Source: Methanobacteriota archaeon (GTDB taxonomy: Archaea > Thermoplasmatota > Poseidoniia > Poseidoniales > Poseidoniaceae). Taken from it: a stretch of 64,000 nt of DNA. Of this stretch, positions 8,057 to 17,673 are shown in pieces. Made by a program: the position numbers and the translations under genes. The DNA is taken from assembly GCA_002720095.2 (NCBI GenBank), contig PBGP02000022.1, positions 1-64,000 of the forward strand, in the 5' to 3' direction. A model generated the notes under the pieces. It did no database searches. It had not been told where the DNA came from and was given only the letters and a program-made list of their open reading frames with translations. The first letter of the stretch is position 1. Every line of letters starts with the position of its first letter.

Positions 8057-10315
8057 TTATCCTAAGAGGAATAGGCTTAGTTGCATAATTGCGGCCCCAA
8101 ATAGCCCGCCAACAATCATGTGTTGAGGACGATTTTGCTGTAGCGCCTGTGGAATTAATTCTTTGTATGCAACCACGGTCATAATTCCACCAACAAAGGC
8201 TAGAGAGCATCCTACCATAATCGGTGTTAGGATTGATCCAAGTATTAACAAAGCAAATAATGCGCCCAATGGCTCTGTAAGGCCTGTAACCATTGCGATA
8301 AGCGTAGCCTTCAATCTTCCGCCATTACCTGCTTGTATAGGAGCTGCGACAGCAATACCTTCAGGAATATTGTGTAGAGCAATTGCCGCCATAAGAACTA
8401 CGCCATACTGAGCTGATTCTAGAACAGCAACACCCATTGCTAAACCTTCTGGAAAATTATGTATTGCAAGTGCTATAGCCGTTAAGATTCCAGACTTGTA
8501 TAATTTTTTCTCATTACTCAAATCAATATTCTCAATGTCCCTGTTTGCGTAATAACTCACCGCGTAGACTACTAGTATTCCTAAGGTGAAAGAAAGAGAG
8601 ATTGACATAAATCCAAATTCTAAAGCTCTTCCTAACCATAAATCAACAATTGAAACTAGTAGCATGACACCTGCAGCCATAGCTAGCATAAACGACATTA
8701 ATTCAGCGGTTATTTCTTTGAGGATGAAAACAATTAATCCTCCGATACCAGTTGCTAGACCAGCCATTAAGGCTAATACAAATGGGAAAACCCATGATGA
8801 AGATTCACCTTCAAGCCCTTGAATTTGGATAATTGGTTTATTTTCATCATGTCCATTTTTTAACAAAATAATCTCTAAAATTATTTCAACAGTTAATCCA
8901 AGACTTTCTTCATGAACTATACCTGCAACATCATCCTGTGTGTGGTACTCTTCATACTCCCAGCCAAAAAACCCTAAAGTTTTAATGCCCTTGTTGTTGA
9001 AAGATCGATGATCACTATTTCCTCCATTTTTAATATGATTTACTGTAGTAGAATATCCATCCCAACCACCATCAAGAACCTCTGAAGAGATTTTAATTAT
9101 TGGTTCAACCATTTCTAATTCTGAGGACTCGATACCTAAAGTTCCCAAACCTTTGTTTGGATTGAGATTGGTAGAATCAAGATTAATATATAAATCTAAA
9201 TTCTGAGATTCTTCTAGATTCGCATTTATATACGCTTGACTTCCTAGTAAACCTAATTCTTCTCCACCCCAAGTTGCAAATTTAATTGTAGTATCTAGCT
9301 CCAAATAACTTAGTTGGGTGGCAATTTCTAGTAATTGAGCAACACCAACAGCATTGTCGACTGCTCCAGGGCTGATATATGCGGAATCATGGTGAGCCCC
9401 AATCATTATCTTTTTGTCGGAGTTACCTGTTAATTCTCCCGTTACTACTCTAACAGTGCGAGTACCAACATTATTTCCTTCCCAAAATCCGTCTAGGGAT
9501 GGGAATAATGTTGGATCTTCTTCAGCTTGTTCGATATATTCATGGAAAGTAATTGCTACGCTCTCCGAGATATATATGAAAGGTATCAATAAGTCTGCAT
9601 ATTCACCACCATATGCATCTGGGAAGGGTACAGTTTCTCCGTTTTCTTGCACAGTAACAGTTCTGAATGGGGGTACTTCAACACCTTCTGTGTATATCAT
9701 AACTACTCCAGCATTTTGATCTATGGAGTCTTTATAAATATCAGATAAATTTCGCTGGTTATCATAATTTATCATTACCGCTAAATCTGTCAAATCGCCA
9801 GCTGAGATGAAATTTTCACTTGAACCATTACCTAAAAATGTGATTATATTGTCATGTTTGTGGTTAGAACCTGAATACCCAAGATAAGTAAATTTTTCAA
9901 TGTGGTTTAAACTTCCTGTAGAATCTAATTGGACTCTTGCAACACCTCCAGCGCCATCAGGAGCACCTGGAATATTTTGAGCGCCTTGCTCCAATTGAGC
10001 ATGCATCAAAATTTGATGTTCTTCTGGGTCTGCATCTACAAACCATGCACCAGTGACTTGATATTCTTCGATTTGAACATTATCTAAACCGATATCAGTA
10101 AATCTGTTTTTGATATAATTTGCAGCATCACTTTCTTCACTAGATCCGGTAACACGTGGACCGAAAGAAGTTATGTTTTCGACATCATTCATAATTATGT
10201 CATCTTCAATTGAAAATGAAATTTCTTCTTCTCCTAATAAGAGCCCTGCAGTCAAACTCGAAACCAGAACTATAGCGGAAATAATTCCGGTGATGACGAG
10301 TAGATTTTCCTTCAT
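8057..10315 (-). CDS. Fusion protein: N-terminal M28-family zinc aminopeptidase + C-terminal ZIP-family metal transporter
   Basis: 752-aa single ORF. Signal/TM start; M28 ligands in GAHHDSAYISPGAVDNAVG, WGGEELGLLG, NLDSTN, HTQDD; C-terminal half with ZIP motifs IHNFPEGLAMGV and LHNIPEGIAVAAP and several TMs. Confidence 0.9.
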   Translation of the reverse strand: MKENLLVITGIISAIVLVSSLTAGLLLGEEEISFSIEDDIIMNDVENITSFGPRVTGSSEESDAANYIKNRFTDIGLDNVQIEEYQVTGAWFVDADPEEHQILMHAQLEQGAQNIPGAPDGAGGVARVQLDSTGSLNHIEKFTYLGYSGSNHKHDNIITFLGNGSSENFISAGDLTDLAVMINYDNQRNLSDIYKDSIDQNAGVVMIYTEGVEVPPFRTVTVQENGETVPFPDAYGGEYADLLIPFIYISESVAITFHEYIEQAEEDPTLFPSLDGFWEGNNVGTRTVRVVTGELTGNSDKKIMIGAHHDSAYISPGAVDNAVGVAQLLEIATQLSYLELDTTIKFATWGGEELGLLGSQAYINANLEESQNLDLYINLDSTNLNPNKGLGTLGIESSELEMVEPIIKISSEVLDGGWDGYSTTVNHIKNGGNSDHRSFNNKGIKTLGFFGWEYEEYHTQDDVAGIVHEESLGLTVEIILEIILLKNGHDENKPIIQIQGLEGESSSWVFPFVLALMAGLATGIGGLIVFILKEITAELMSFMLAMAAGVMLLVSIVDLWLGRALEFGFMSISLSFTLGILVVYAVSYYANRDIENIDLSNEKKLYKSGILTAIALAIHNFPEGLAMGVAVLESAQYGVVLMAAIALHNIPEGIAVAAPIQAGNGGRLKATLIAMVTGLTEPLGALFALLILGSILTPIMVGCSLAFVGGIMTVVAYKELIPQALQQNRPQHMIVGGLFGAAIMQLSLFLLG

Positions 10316-10449
10316 GCTGACAATTAAGATGGCGCGAGTCTTCGTATCTAAATTTTAGGTGTGCCTAAAATTTTATTAAATTTCAATAATTCTTAAATAT
10401 AGGCTTTTTTCTCTTAAAATCAATATTTAATAATTAAAATAAATTAATT

Positions 10450-12939
10450 TTAGTCTAAACCTAGCCACCAGGATATTTTCCATTCCCCTTCATCAAATGA
10501 TATTACCATTACAGTTGGATCATCCCAGAACCAATTTGAATACTGGTTTTGATTATAATCATATTTCCATGATGTAAATGCTAAATAGTCATTGTCTCCA
10601 AAATGAGATTCCCAATTACTATTTTCGACTACAAACTCAATACAAGCATCTCTGATTCCTTCGTCACTCATGCCATCATCCATGAAAAATCCACAATCTC
10701 CATCTAAAATTTGAGAATTATCCTTTATGACAAAATTATAATCTGAGATCAGATTGTCCATTGTATAGTCTGAATAATCACTTCCTATTGGATGACAAAA
10801 TTCATCCGTTGAGTCAGGGCAAAGGCTCTCTTCATTCGTCCTAATAGATTCAATGCTTGTATCAAAATTACATATTTCGCCATTATCGTATAACCCATTT
10901 CCATTTGTGTCCTCGTATTCTAGACATCCTGTAAGTCCACCCCAAAGAACAACATCATCACCTTCAAAGTAGCTGTAAAATGTATCTCCATCACCAGTGA
11001 TAAAGGTCTCCATTAATAATCTAAAGAATTCTTCTGCCATTTCAGAAGAACTTTCAGTTGACGTGTAAGCACTCCAGACTAAGGTTTCATGGTATCCTCC
11101 GAAACCCCTCCAAATAAGATTTGAATCCGAAGTAGATGGTTCATCAACATTGAAGGACGTTATTTCTCCTTCTAAATCGTACAGGACACCTTTTGAAGTA
11201 TCGACAGCAACACCATCTATAGATGATGCATCGGCTAAATCTTTTCCGTTACATCCCATGCAGGTCCATACTAAATTATTCTCCCAGAGTTCATTTTCAT
11301 CACCGCCTGGACCATTATGTCCATAGTTGGTAGTTTCAACTAATTCTTCAATATCTCTTAGTGTTATTTTTTCCACAGTGAAGTACAGAATTCCTTTTGA
11401 TAATTCAACACTTACTCCGTTTATTGAAGTAGCATCTGCTAAATCTTTTCCATTGCAATTCTCACAAGACCAGAATAGATTAGGCTCCCATATTTCAGAA
11501 TCGTCTCCGCCAGGACCATAGTGTCCGTAGTTAACAACCCCTGACTGAGAATCATCATCGGAAGAGAAAGCCCTCCAGGTGGGTTCATTAGAATTAAAGA
11601 TTGTTTGCTGTAATTCTGTAATGTAAATTATTCCTTTCTCAAGATTGACATTAACTCCGTTAATATTTGAAGCATCGGATAAATCTTTTCCGTTACAACT
11701 ATTACATGTCCATTCTAACTCTTCTTCCCATAAAACAGAGTCATCTCCTCCGACTCCATAATGTCCTAAATTTGTAGATTCAGTTCTACTTTGCCATTCG
11801 TAAACGTTACCTGCACCCACGATGTAACATCCAGTGGAAATTCCATGGGAGTTCGCATCATTGAATGCTCCATCCCAAATACCACCAGCTTCAATGGAGG
11901 CTTGTTCACATAATTCAACACTTGTGGCGCTAGAAACAAACTGACCATATTGCGAGTTTTGCCATTCATAAACATCGCCTGCGCCAACTATGTAGCATCC
12001 AGGTATGATTCCATGATAGTCTGCATCTTCAAAGACTCCATCCCAAATCCCATCAGCTTGTATGGATGTATCTTCACACAACGTGGGGGTTGTAGCTTCT
12101 GAGACAAATTGTCCATAGCTGTTATCTTCTGATAAGCTGTATGTTCTCCAGGTTGGTAAACCAACATTGACAATTGTCTGTTTAGAATCTAGGAGGTATA
12201 CTATGCCTTTGCCAGAAATTATATTTTCACCGTTTATGGTTTCTGCATCTGCTAAATCTTTACCATTACAGCCATCACAAGTCCATTGTAAGCTTTGTTC
12301 CCAAACTTGAGAGTCATCTCCACCAGGACCATAATGCCCAAAATTTTCATTGAGCGTAGAATCTGTTGTAGACCCATCGTTAAATGAGATTGTACATAGC
12401 GGGTTATTTTCGCAATTTTCAGCAGCTTTCTTAGTACTCAAATCTTTGATACTTGTGTCTCCAGCAATACTTTTACCCTGATATTGAATGCTGACAACTA
12501 AATTACAGTCATTACCGAAGATACAAATGTCTTCGCCATTTTCAGATATGGTAATAATTTCATTACTAGCCCATACGCTATCAGGTGTTTCTTCGGTAAT
12601 TAGGCATTTGTCGCTAGTTGGGCTACATTTGTAAGATTTAGAGTCAATTTCTTCAAAAAGTGCGATTGTAAGAAAAGACCATTTTAGGTCTTCAGGTCCA
12701 CTTGGGAATGAAAGCCTCAAGAGTCTATCCTCAGTCCCACTTTCGCTAGGTTCGTAAATATTCTCTACGGCATAATTATTCAGTGGAACTGCACTTGGTT
12801 GAGTACTGGCTAGTTCACTCGCCCATGTATACAAAACTCCAGATAGAACCACTGTAATGGCTACCATTAAAATTGTTGCAATGACAGGACTGACGGCTTC
12901 TTCATCTTCTTCATTCTTTAAATGACCTAATCTGCTCAT
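10450..12939 (-). CDS. Archaeal pilin-like (class III signal/DUF1628-type N-terminus) large repeat surface protein
   Basis: 829 aa; N-terminus EDEEAVSPVIATILMVAITVVLSGVLYTWASEL is archaeal pilin-like; four modules of N(F/L/Y)GH(Y/N)G(P/V)GGD...W.C..CNGKDL(A/S)DA..I(N/D)G. Confidence 0.88.
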   Translation of the reverse strand: MSRLGHLKNEEDEEAVSPVIATILMVAITVVLSGVLYTWASELASTQPSAVPLNNYAVENIYEPSESGTEDRLLRLSFPSGPEDLKWSFLTIALFEEIDSKSYKCSPTSDKCLITEETPDSVWASNEIITISENGEDICIFGNDCNLVVSIQYQGKSIAGDTSIKDLSTKKAAENCENNPLCTISFNDGSTTDSTLNENFGHYGPGGDDSQVWEQSLQWTCDGCNGKDLADAETINGENIISGKGIVYLLDSKQTIVNVGLPTWRTYSLSEDNSYGQFVSEATTPTLCEDTSIQADGIWDGVFEDADYHGIIPGCYIVGAGDVYEWQNSQYGQFVSSATSVELCEQASIEAGGIWDGAFNDANSHGISTGCYIVGAGNVYEWQSRTESTNLGHYGVGGDDSVLWEEELEWTCNSCNGKDLSDASNINGVNVNLEKGIIYITELQQTIFNSNEPTWRAFSSDDDSQSGVVNYGHYGPGGDDSEIWEPNLFWSCENCNGKDLADATSINGVSVELSKGILYFTVEKITLRDIEELVETTNYGHNGPGGDENELWENNLVWTCMGCNGKDLADASSIDGVAVDTSKGVLYDLEGEITSFNVDEPSTSDSNLIWRGFGGYHETLVWSAYTSTESSSEMAEEFFRLLMETFITGDGDTFYSYFEGDDVVLWGGLTGCLEYEDTNGNGLYDNGEICNFDTSIESIRTNEESLCPDSTDEFCHPIGSDYSDYTMDNLISDYNFVIKDNSQILDGDCGFFMDDGMSDEGIRDACIEFVVENSNWESHFGDNDYLAFTSWKYDYNQNQYSNWFWDDPTVMVISFDEGEWKISWWLGLD
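11095..12350 (-). repeat. Intragenic repeat array: four CxxCNGKDLADA modules plus a nested duplicated YGQFVS...CYIVGAG.VYEWQ pair
   Basis: Modules at about 12130-12349, 11561-11775, 11327-11536 and 11095-11332; nested pair at about 11957-12123 and 11790-11955. Read from translation and nucleotide sequence. Confidence 0.88.
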
Positions 12940-12985
12940 GAATCCTCCGTAATTCTAATATCTAAAAAGGTAACTGTCTTTACTA

Positions 12986-13366
12986 CTATGTAAACAGAAA
13001 GCCGATATTCGAGATAAGCATTAAAATTGTGAGGTAAACGCTTGTTTTATGTAGAATTTTAAACATCTTTTCGTTTTTTTGATCAGTAGCTCTATTAGTA
13101 GCTGGAATAATAACATAGCACGTAAATGAAAATATTATTGTCGAACCTGCAATAATATACTGAATGATAGATGGATCATTGTGCATGAGAAGAGTTACCA
13201 GTGAACCAATTCCAATTACTCCGAGGAAAATAAAAAATTTGGGCCATAAAGATCTGATTACTACACTAAACTCTTCTTTAGTTAATAATTTAAATAATGT
13301 GGGTGCAATAATTGCACTTTGGATTAGAATGACACCGACAGCCATACCTGGAAAGTAATAATGCAT
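12986..13366 (-). CDS. DUF4149-like small membrane protein
   Basis: 126 aa, four TM segments; IAPTLFKLL near N-terminus and ...YVIIPATNRATDQ.. resemble DUF4149/TMEM205-like proteins. Confidence 0.55.
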   Translation of the reverse strand: MHYYFPGMAVGVILIQSAIIAPTLFKLLTKEEFSVVIRSLWPKFFIFLGVIGIGSLVTLLMHNDPSIIQYIIAGSTIIFSFTCYVIIPATNRATDQKNEKMFKILHKTSVYLTILMLISNIGFLFT

Positions 13367-13460
13367 GATAAGCCCTGATGCTAGAACTAAATATATTTTT
13401 AGTAATAGTAATTAGACATGCGTAGAATAAAATAAGAACTAAACCAATGTCGATAGATAT

Positions 13461-14138
13461 ATGAACAGACTTATTTATTTTGCAGTACCTGGAAGGGCGG
13501 AAGCTTGTCGGATTGCATTGAGTCTATCAGGGATGAACTGGGAAGACGTGGAAGTAAATGGAGAGCAGTATAATCAAATGAAAAACAGGGGAGAACTTCC
13601 GTGGGGCTTTTTACCTATACTCGTAACAGATAAAGGTACTATAGCAGAGTCTTCGGCAATATTGAGGTATGCCGGAAAGATGGCAGGTTTTGTCCCAGAA
13701 GATTCATATGAGGCAGCTAAGGTAGACGAATTCATAGATGGAATGGGGCCTATTGCCAGAGCAATGGACACAACCTTTGGAATCGTTGATGTTGATGAGC
13801 GTATTAGACTGAGGAAAAAACTATTCGAACCAAACGGGGAAGCAACAAAGGCTCTAAACCTATATGAAAAAAAAATTGGGGAATCAAAAACTGGGTGGGC
13901 AGCTGGAACGAGAGACATGAGTATTGCAGATTTGAAATTATTTACAGAACTGTTTGCTTTTTTTTCAGGAAATTATGATGGTATTGAGAAATCCATGATA
14001 ATGCCTTATCCAAACCTACTGAAATATCATGATAAAGTCTCGAATGATAAGAGAATTAAGGCACATTATAGTAAAATAGGTCCTGATGATTTACGTTGGA
14101 CTTTTTTACCACTTGCTTTTAGTAATGATTCAGGGTAA
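13461..14138 (+). CDS. Glutathione S-transferase family protein (sigma-like)
   Basis: 225 aa; LIYFAVPGRAEACRIALSLSGMNWEDVEV, PWGFLPILVTDKGTIAESSAILRYAGKMAG is a GST N-terminal thioredoxin fold with PxL and ESxAIxRY motifs. Confidence 0.88.
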   Translation: MNRLIYFAVPGRAEACRIALSLSGMNWEDVEVNGEQYNQMKNRGELPWGFLPILVTDKGTIAESSAILRYAGKMAGFVPEDSYEAAKVDEFIDGMGPIARAMDTTFGIVDVDERIRLRKKLFEPNGEATKALNLYEKKIGESKTGWAAGTRDMSIADLKLFTELFAFFSGNYDGIEKSMIMPYPNLLKYHDKVSNDKRIKAHYSKIGPDDLRWTFLPLAFSNDSG

Positions 14139-14178
14139 ATATAATCATATAATATTTACTAGAGGCTCTAGTGAGAAG

Positions 14179-14688
14179 ATGGTGGTTCAGACAGAATTTA
14201 CTGAAAATGAAAAAAATGAATTATTAGATTCTAACACCGAATTAAACAAATTAATCAATTGGTTGGATGAAATTAATTCACGTCCAAGTCTTAAAGTAGT
14301 TGAAGAGAAGTTACTAAATTTAAGAATAAATTCTACAGAATTATCCAAATTTTTCAATTATACAGACGATGGATATCATAGAAATGTAATTAAGAAAACA
14401 GACAATTATGAATTGGTTTTGATATGTTGGAAGGCAGGACAAAAAACACCAATTCATGATCACAGGGGTAGTGATTGTGCTTTTTTAATTCTAGAAGGAG
14501 TTTCCACTGAAACAATCTTTGAAATCAGTGATGGTGAACTAAAAGAAAAAACAGAAAGAAGATACTATCCAGGAGAAGTTTGTGCTGCTGATGAACCAGA
14601 CATTCACAGGATTTCAAATAATGAGGATGGAAATCTGGTCAATCTACATTTGTATTCTCCTCCATTAAAAAAATATAATACTTATTGA
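14179..14688 (+). CDS. Cysteine dioxygenase (type I-like cupin)
   Basis: TPIHDHRGSDCAFLILEGVSTETIF (HxHxxS/C cupin motif), EVCAADEPDIHRISN, NLHLYSPPL; ORF begins 14086 but ATG at 14179 fits. Confidence 0.85.
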   Translation: MVVQTEFTENEKNELLDSNTELNKLINWLDEINSRPSLKVVEEKLLNLRINSTELSKFFNYTDDGYHRNVIKKTDNYELVLICWKAGQKTPIHDHRGSDCAFLILEGVSTETIFEISDGELKEKTERRYYPGEVCAADEPDIHRISNNEDGNLVNLHLYSPPLKKYNTY

Positions 14689-15569
14689 TGAGTGAGTATT
14701 TAGTTACTGGTGATTATATGAAATACTTTGTCACTGAGAACGGGATATTGATAGAAAAATTGAAAACTATCTACCCTGATTATTCTGTTAATAAGTTAAG
14801 AAATATGTTGAGTAATAACTGTATTTATTTAGATAATGAAGTAGTTCATAAAGCAAAGAAACCAATACATAAAGGGGATATAATAGAAATAAAAAATAAT
14901 AAAAATATTGGGGGAAAAATAAATTTTAGAGTAATATTTGAAGATAAATATTTGATTGTCGTAAATAAGCCTTCGAAGCTGTTGAGTGTTTCAACTAATA
15001 AGTTAGAAAGAGACACAATGCATTCAAGGGTACTAAATTACGTCAGAAGAGCGGATATTAAGAAATGGATTTGGATAGTCCATAGACTAGATCGTGAAAC
15101 TTCTGGTGTAATGGTTTTTGCCAAATCCAAAAATGTGAAAATAGCACTTCAGGAAATGTTTGCAAATAATTTAGTGAAAAGAATTTACTATGCAATAGTT
15201 GAAGGTGTACCGACAAGAGTAAAAGGTAGAATTGAGAGTTATTTGCACGAAAGTAAAAACCTTTTTGTCAGAGAACTAAAGAAACCAAATCACAAATCTA
15301 AAAAAGCCATTACTTGTTGGAAGAAAATAGAGGATAATGGAGATTTCTCTCTTCTACAAATTTCTATAGAAACTGGCAAAAGACATCAGATTAGAGTTCA
15401 AATGTCTGGGATAGGCTTTCCAATAGTTGGAGACAAGAAATATGGTAACACAAAAAATAAATTTTATAGGATGGCACTCCATGCTGGAGAATTAGAACTT
15501 ATTCATCCCATTACCAACGAAAAACTCAAATTTACCTGCGAACATAATTTTAAGAAGATATACGATTAG
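14688..15569 (+). CDS. RluA-family pseudouridine synthase with N-terminal S4-like domain
   Basis: VVNKPSKLLSVST, WIWIVHRLDRETSGVMVFAKS (HRLDxxTSG), ALHAGELELIHP; start overlaps upstream stop (ATGA). Confidence 0.9.
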   Translation: MSEYLVTGDYMKYFVTENGILIEKLKTIYPDYSVNKLRNMLSNNCIYLDNEVVHKAKKPIHKGDIIEIKNNKNIGGKINFRVIFEDKYLIVVNKPSKLLSVSTNKLERDTMHSRVLNYVRRADIKKWIWIVHRLDRETSGVMVFAKSKNVKIALQEMFANNLVKRIYYAIVEGVPTRVKGRIESYLHESKNLFVRELKKPNHKSKKAITCWKKIEDNGDFSLLQISIETGKRHQIRVQMSGIGFPIVGDKKYGNTKNKFYRMALHAGELELIHPITNEKLKFTCEHNFKKIYD

Positions 15570-15603
15570 AAAAACGGATATAACTAAGTCTTTAGCGTGT
15601 AGT

Positions 15604-17250
15604 ATGACTAGAGAATATATTCGATTGGTTGATATTCACAAATCCTTCGGAGCTAAACATATTCTTGAAGGAATTAATCTTAGAATAGATCAGGGAGATA
15701 GAATTGGAATTGTTGGCCATAATGGTTCAGGAAAAACAACCCTTCTCAATACGATTAGTGAACAAAATCAGGATATTGGAGAAATTATTTTCTCACCTGG
15801 ACTGAGAATCGCTTTCCTCACACAAATCAGGGACATATTAGAGGATTCAACACTTGAGGAAGAGCTTAACAGAAGGGGCAGACAATTCTCAGAAATTGAA
15901 TCAGAAATTAGTGAAATTGAATCTAAAATGGAGGATCCAACATTTTATGAAGGAGATTGGGAAAGTTCTATAGAAAGATATCAAGAATTACAATCAATGA
16001 TTACCAGAAGTGGAGGTACAGATGTATCAGGTCACGCACAGAATGTTTTGAAGTATTTAGGTTTGGGAAAAAAAAGAATGGATGTAAAATTGTCTGAATT
16101 ATCAGGAGGTGAGCGAGCAAAGGTTGCTTTAGCAAGACAATTGGTGGGTCTGGATGAGATTGATGTTTTACTTTTAGATGAGCCTACAAACCATTTAGAT
16201 TTAAGGACAATTAATTGGTTAGAGAACTTTATTTCGAAATTTAAGGGTACAATTTTAGTAGTCAGCCATGACAGATATTTTCTAGACCTTGTATGTAATA
16301 ACATCTTAGAGATAAGACAGGGTGGTGTATGGGGATACAAAGGAAACTATTCCTCATACATTAAACAAAAAGAATTATTTTTACAAACTTTAGATGATAG
16401 AATTAGTAAAAATGAAAAGGAAGTAAAAAGAATAACTGGGGCTTTACAATCTATGAAAAGAGCAAATAAGTACGATAAATCAATTTCCCAAAAGCATCAT
16501 ATGCTGATGAGGACACAACGAGAGCTAAAATGGTTGAAATCAATAAAACCTAGAAAGAGAAAGAATATGCAGTTTAATCTAAAATCAATCGAAAAAAGTA
16601 GTATTGATGTAATATCATTAGAGAATGTTAGCTTACATTTCGATAGTGGTGAGAAGTGCATTCTCAATAATCAAACATTTGGTATTTCTAGAGGTCAGAG
16701 AATTGGAATTCTAGGACCTAATGGGGCAGGTAAAACCACGTTACTGAATATTATATTAGGAAAACAAGATCTTGATTCAGGGCATATCGAGCTTTCGAAA
16801 GGAGTTGAAATAGGATATTTTCACCAAGATCACAGAACACTAGATTTTTCATTGACTCCGATAGAGCAAATTCAAAAGTTAAGGCCAAAAATGGAGTATG
16901 GTGAAATTAGAGCATTACTAGGGCGTTTTCAATTTTCTAAGGAAATGGTCAATACTAAATTAAAAAATTTATCTGGCGGAGAGAGAGCTCGAATAGCCAT
17001 GTTGAAATTACTCTTAGACGAGAACAATTTACTATTGTTAGACGAGCCAACTAATCATTTAGATACTGATGCGAAAGAAGCGCTAGAAGATGCATTAGCT
17101 AGTTATGGAGGTACATTGGTAATTGTTAGCCATGATAGATGGTTTCTAGATCAATTATGCGATACGATATGGAATTTAGATGGACTCGGTAGTTTAGAGA
17201 TATTTCCAGGAAATTACAGTGATTTTGCAAAAATTAAATTATCCGAATGA
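15604..17250 (+). CDS. ABC-F family ATPase (two ABC domains, no TM)
   Basis: Two Walker A (GHNGSGKTTLLN; GPNGAGKTTLLN), two LSGGERA(K/R) signatures, two LLLDEPTNHLD Walker B motifs. Confidence 0.93.
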   Translation: MTREYIRLVDIHKSFGAKHILEGINLRIDQGDRIGIVGHNGSGKTTLLNTISEQNQDIGEIIFSPGLRIAFLTQIRDILEDSTLEEELNRRGRQFSEIESEISEIESKMEDPTFYEGDWESSIERYQELQSMITRSGGTDVSGHAQNVLKYLGLGKKRMDVKLSELSGGERAKVALARQLVGLDEIDVLLLDEPTNHLDLRTINWLENFISKFKGTILVVSHDRYFLDLVCNNILEIRQGGVWGYKGNYSSYIKQKELFLQTLDDRISKNEKEVKRITGALQSMKRANKYDKSISQKHHMLMRTQRELKWLKSIKPRKRKNMQFNLKSIEKSSIDVISLENVSLHFDSGEKCILNNQTFGISRGQRIGILGPNGAGKTTLLNIILGKQDLDSGHIELSKGVEIGYFHQDHRTLDFSLTPIEQIQKLRPKMEYGEIRALLGRFQFSKEMVNTKLKNLSGGERARIAMLKLLLDENNLLLLDEPTNHLDTDAKEALEDALASYGGTLVIVSHDRWFLDQLCDTIWNLDGLGSLEIFPGNYSDFAKIKLSE

Positions 17251-17639
17251 AATGCTTTAAATTCTAAGTTATTTCCAGACGGATCTTCAAAAAACATAGT
17301 AGCCTGTTCTCCTGGCTTACCTTTAAACCTAATATGTGGTTCTACAATAAATTCAATATTCTTATCTATTAACATTTCAGAAAAATTTTGCCATTCATAC
17401 CATTCTAAAATTACTCCGAAGTGGAATGATGGAATTTTTTTCCCATCAACAATGTTAGAGGAATTATCCACACTATTATCAACTAAGTGAGCAACTATTT
17501 GATGTCCGAATAAATTGAAATCTATCCAATCTTCTGATTCTCTACCAACCTCACATCCCAATATTTCAGTATACCATTTCCTAGTATCGACCAAATTTGT
17601 AACTGGAAAAGCCAAGTGAAAAGGTCTTAAAGTGTTCAT
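17214..17639 (-). CDS. VOC/glyoxalase-family protein
   Basis: FHLAFPVTNLVDTRKWYTEILGCEVG...FHFGVI...FFEDPSGNNLEFKAF. Confidence 0.85.
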   Translation of the reverse strand: MNTLRPFHLAFPVTNLVDTRKWYTEILGCEVGRESEDWIDFNLFGHQIVAHLVDNSVDNSSNIVDGKKIPSFHFGVILEWYEWQNFSEMLIDKNIEFIVEPHIRFKGKPGEQATMFFEDPSGNNLEFKAFHSDNLIFAKSL

Positions 17640-17673
17640 GGCAACTCTTGAACAATAAAGTTATTGAAATTTG

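Noticed and set aside
11766-12173. Two same-strand ORFs (11766..11987 and 11988..12173) in another frame
   Set aside because: They are alternate-frame readings of the nested repeat pair inside the pilin-like gene; their similarity to each other only reflects the underlying repeat.
11095-12350. Repeated sequence initially considered as a possible CRISPR-like or tandem non-coding array
   Set aside because: Repeat units are about 200 nt, diverged, in frame and protein-coding, with no short identical repeats or unique spacers.
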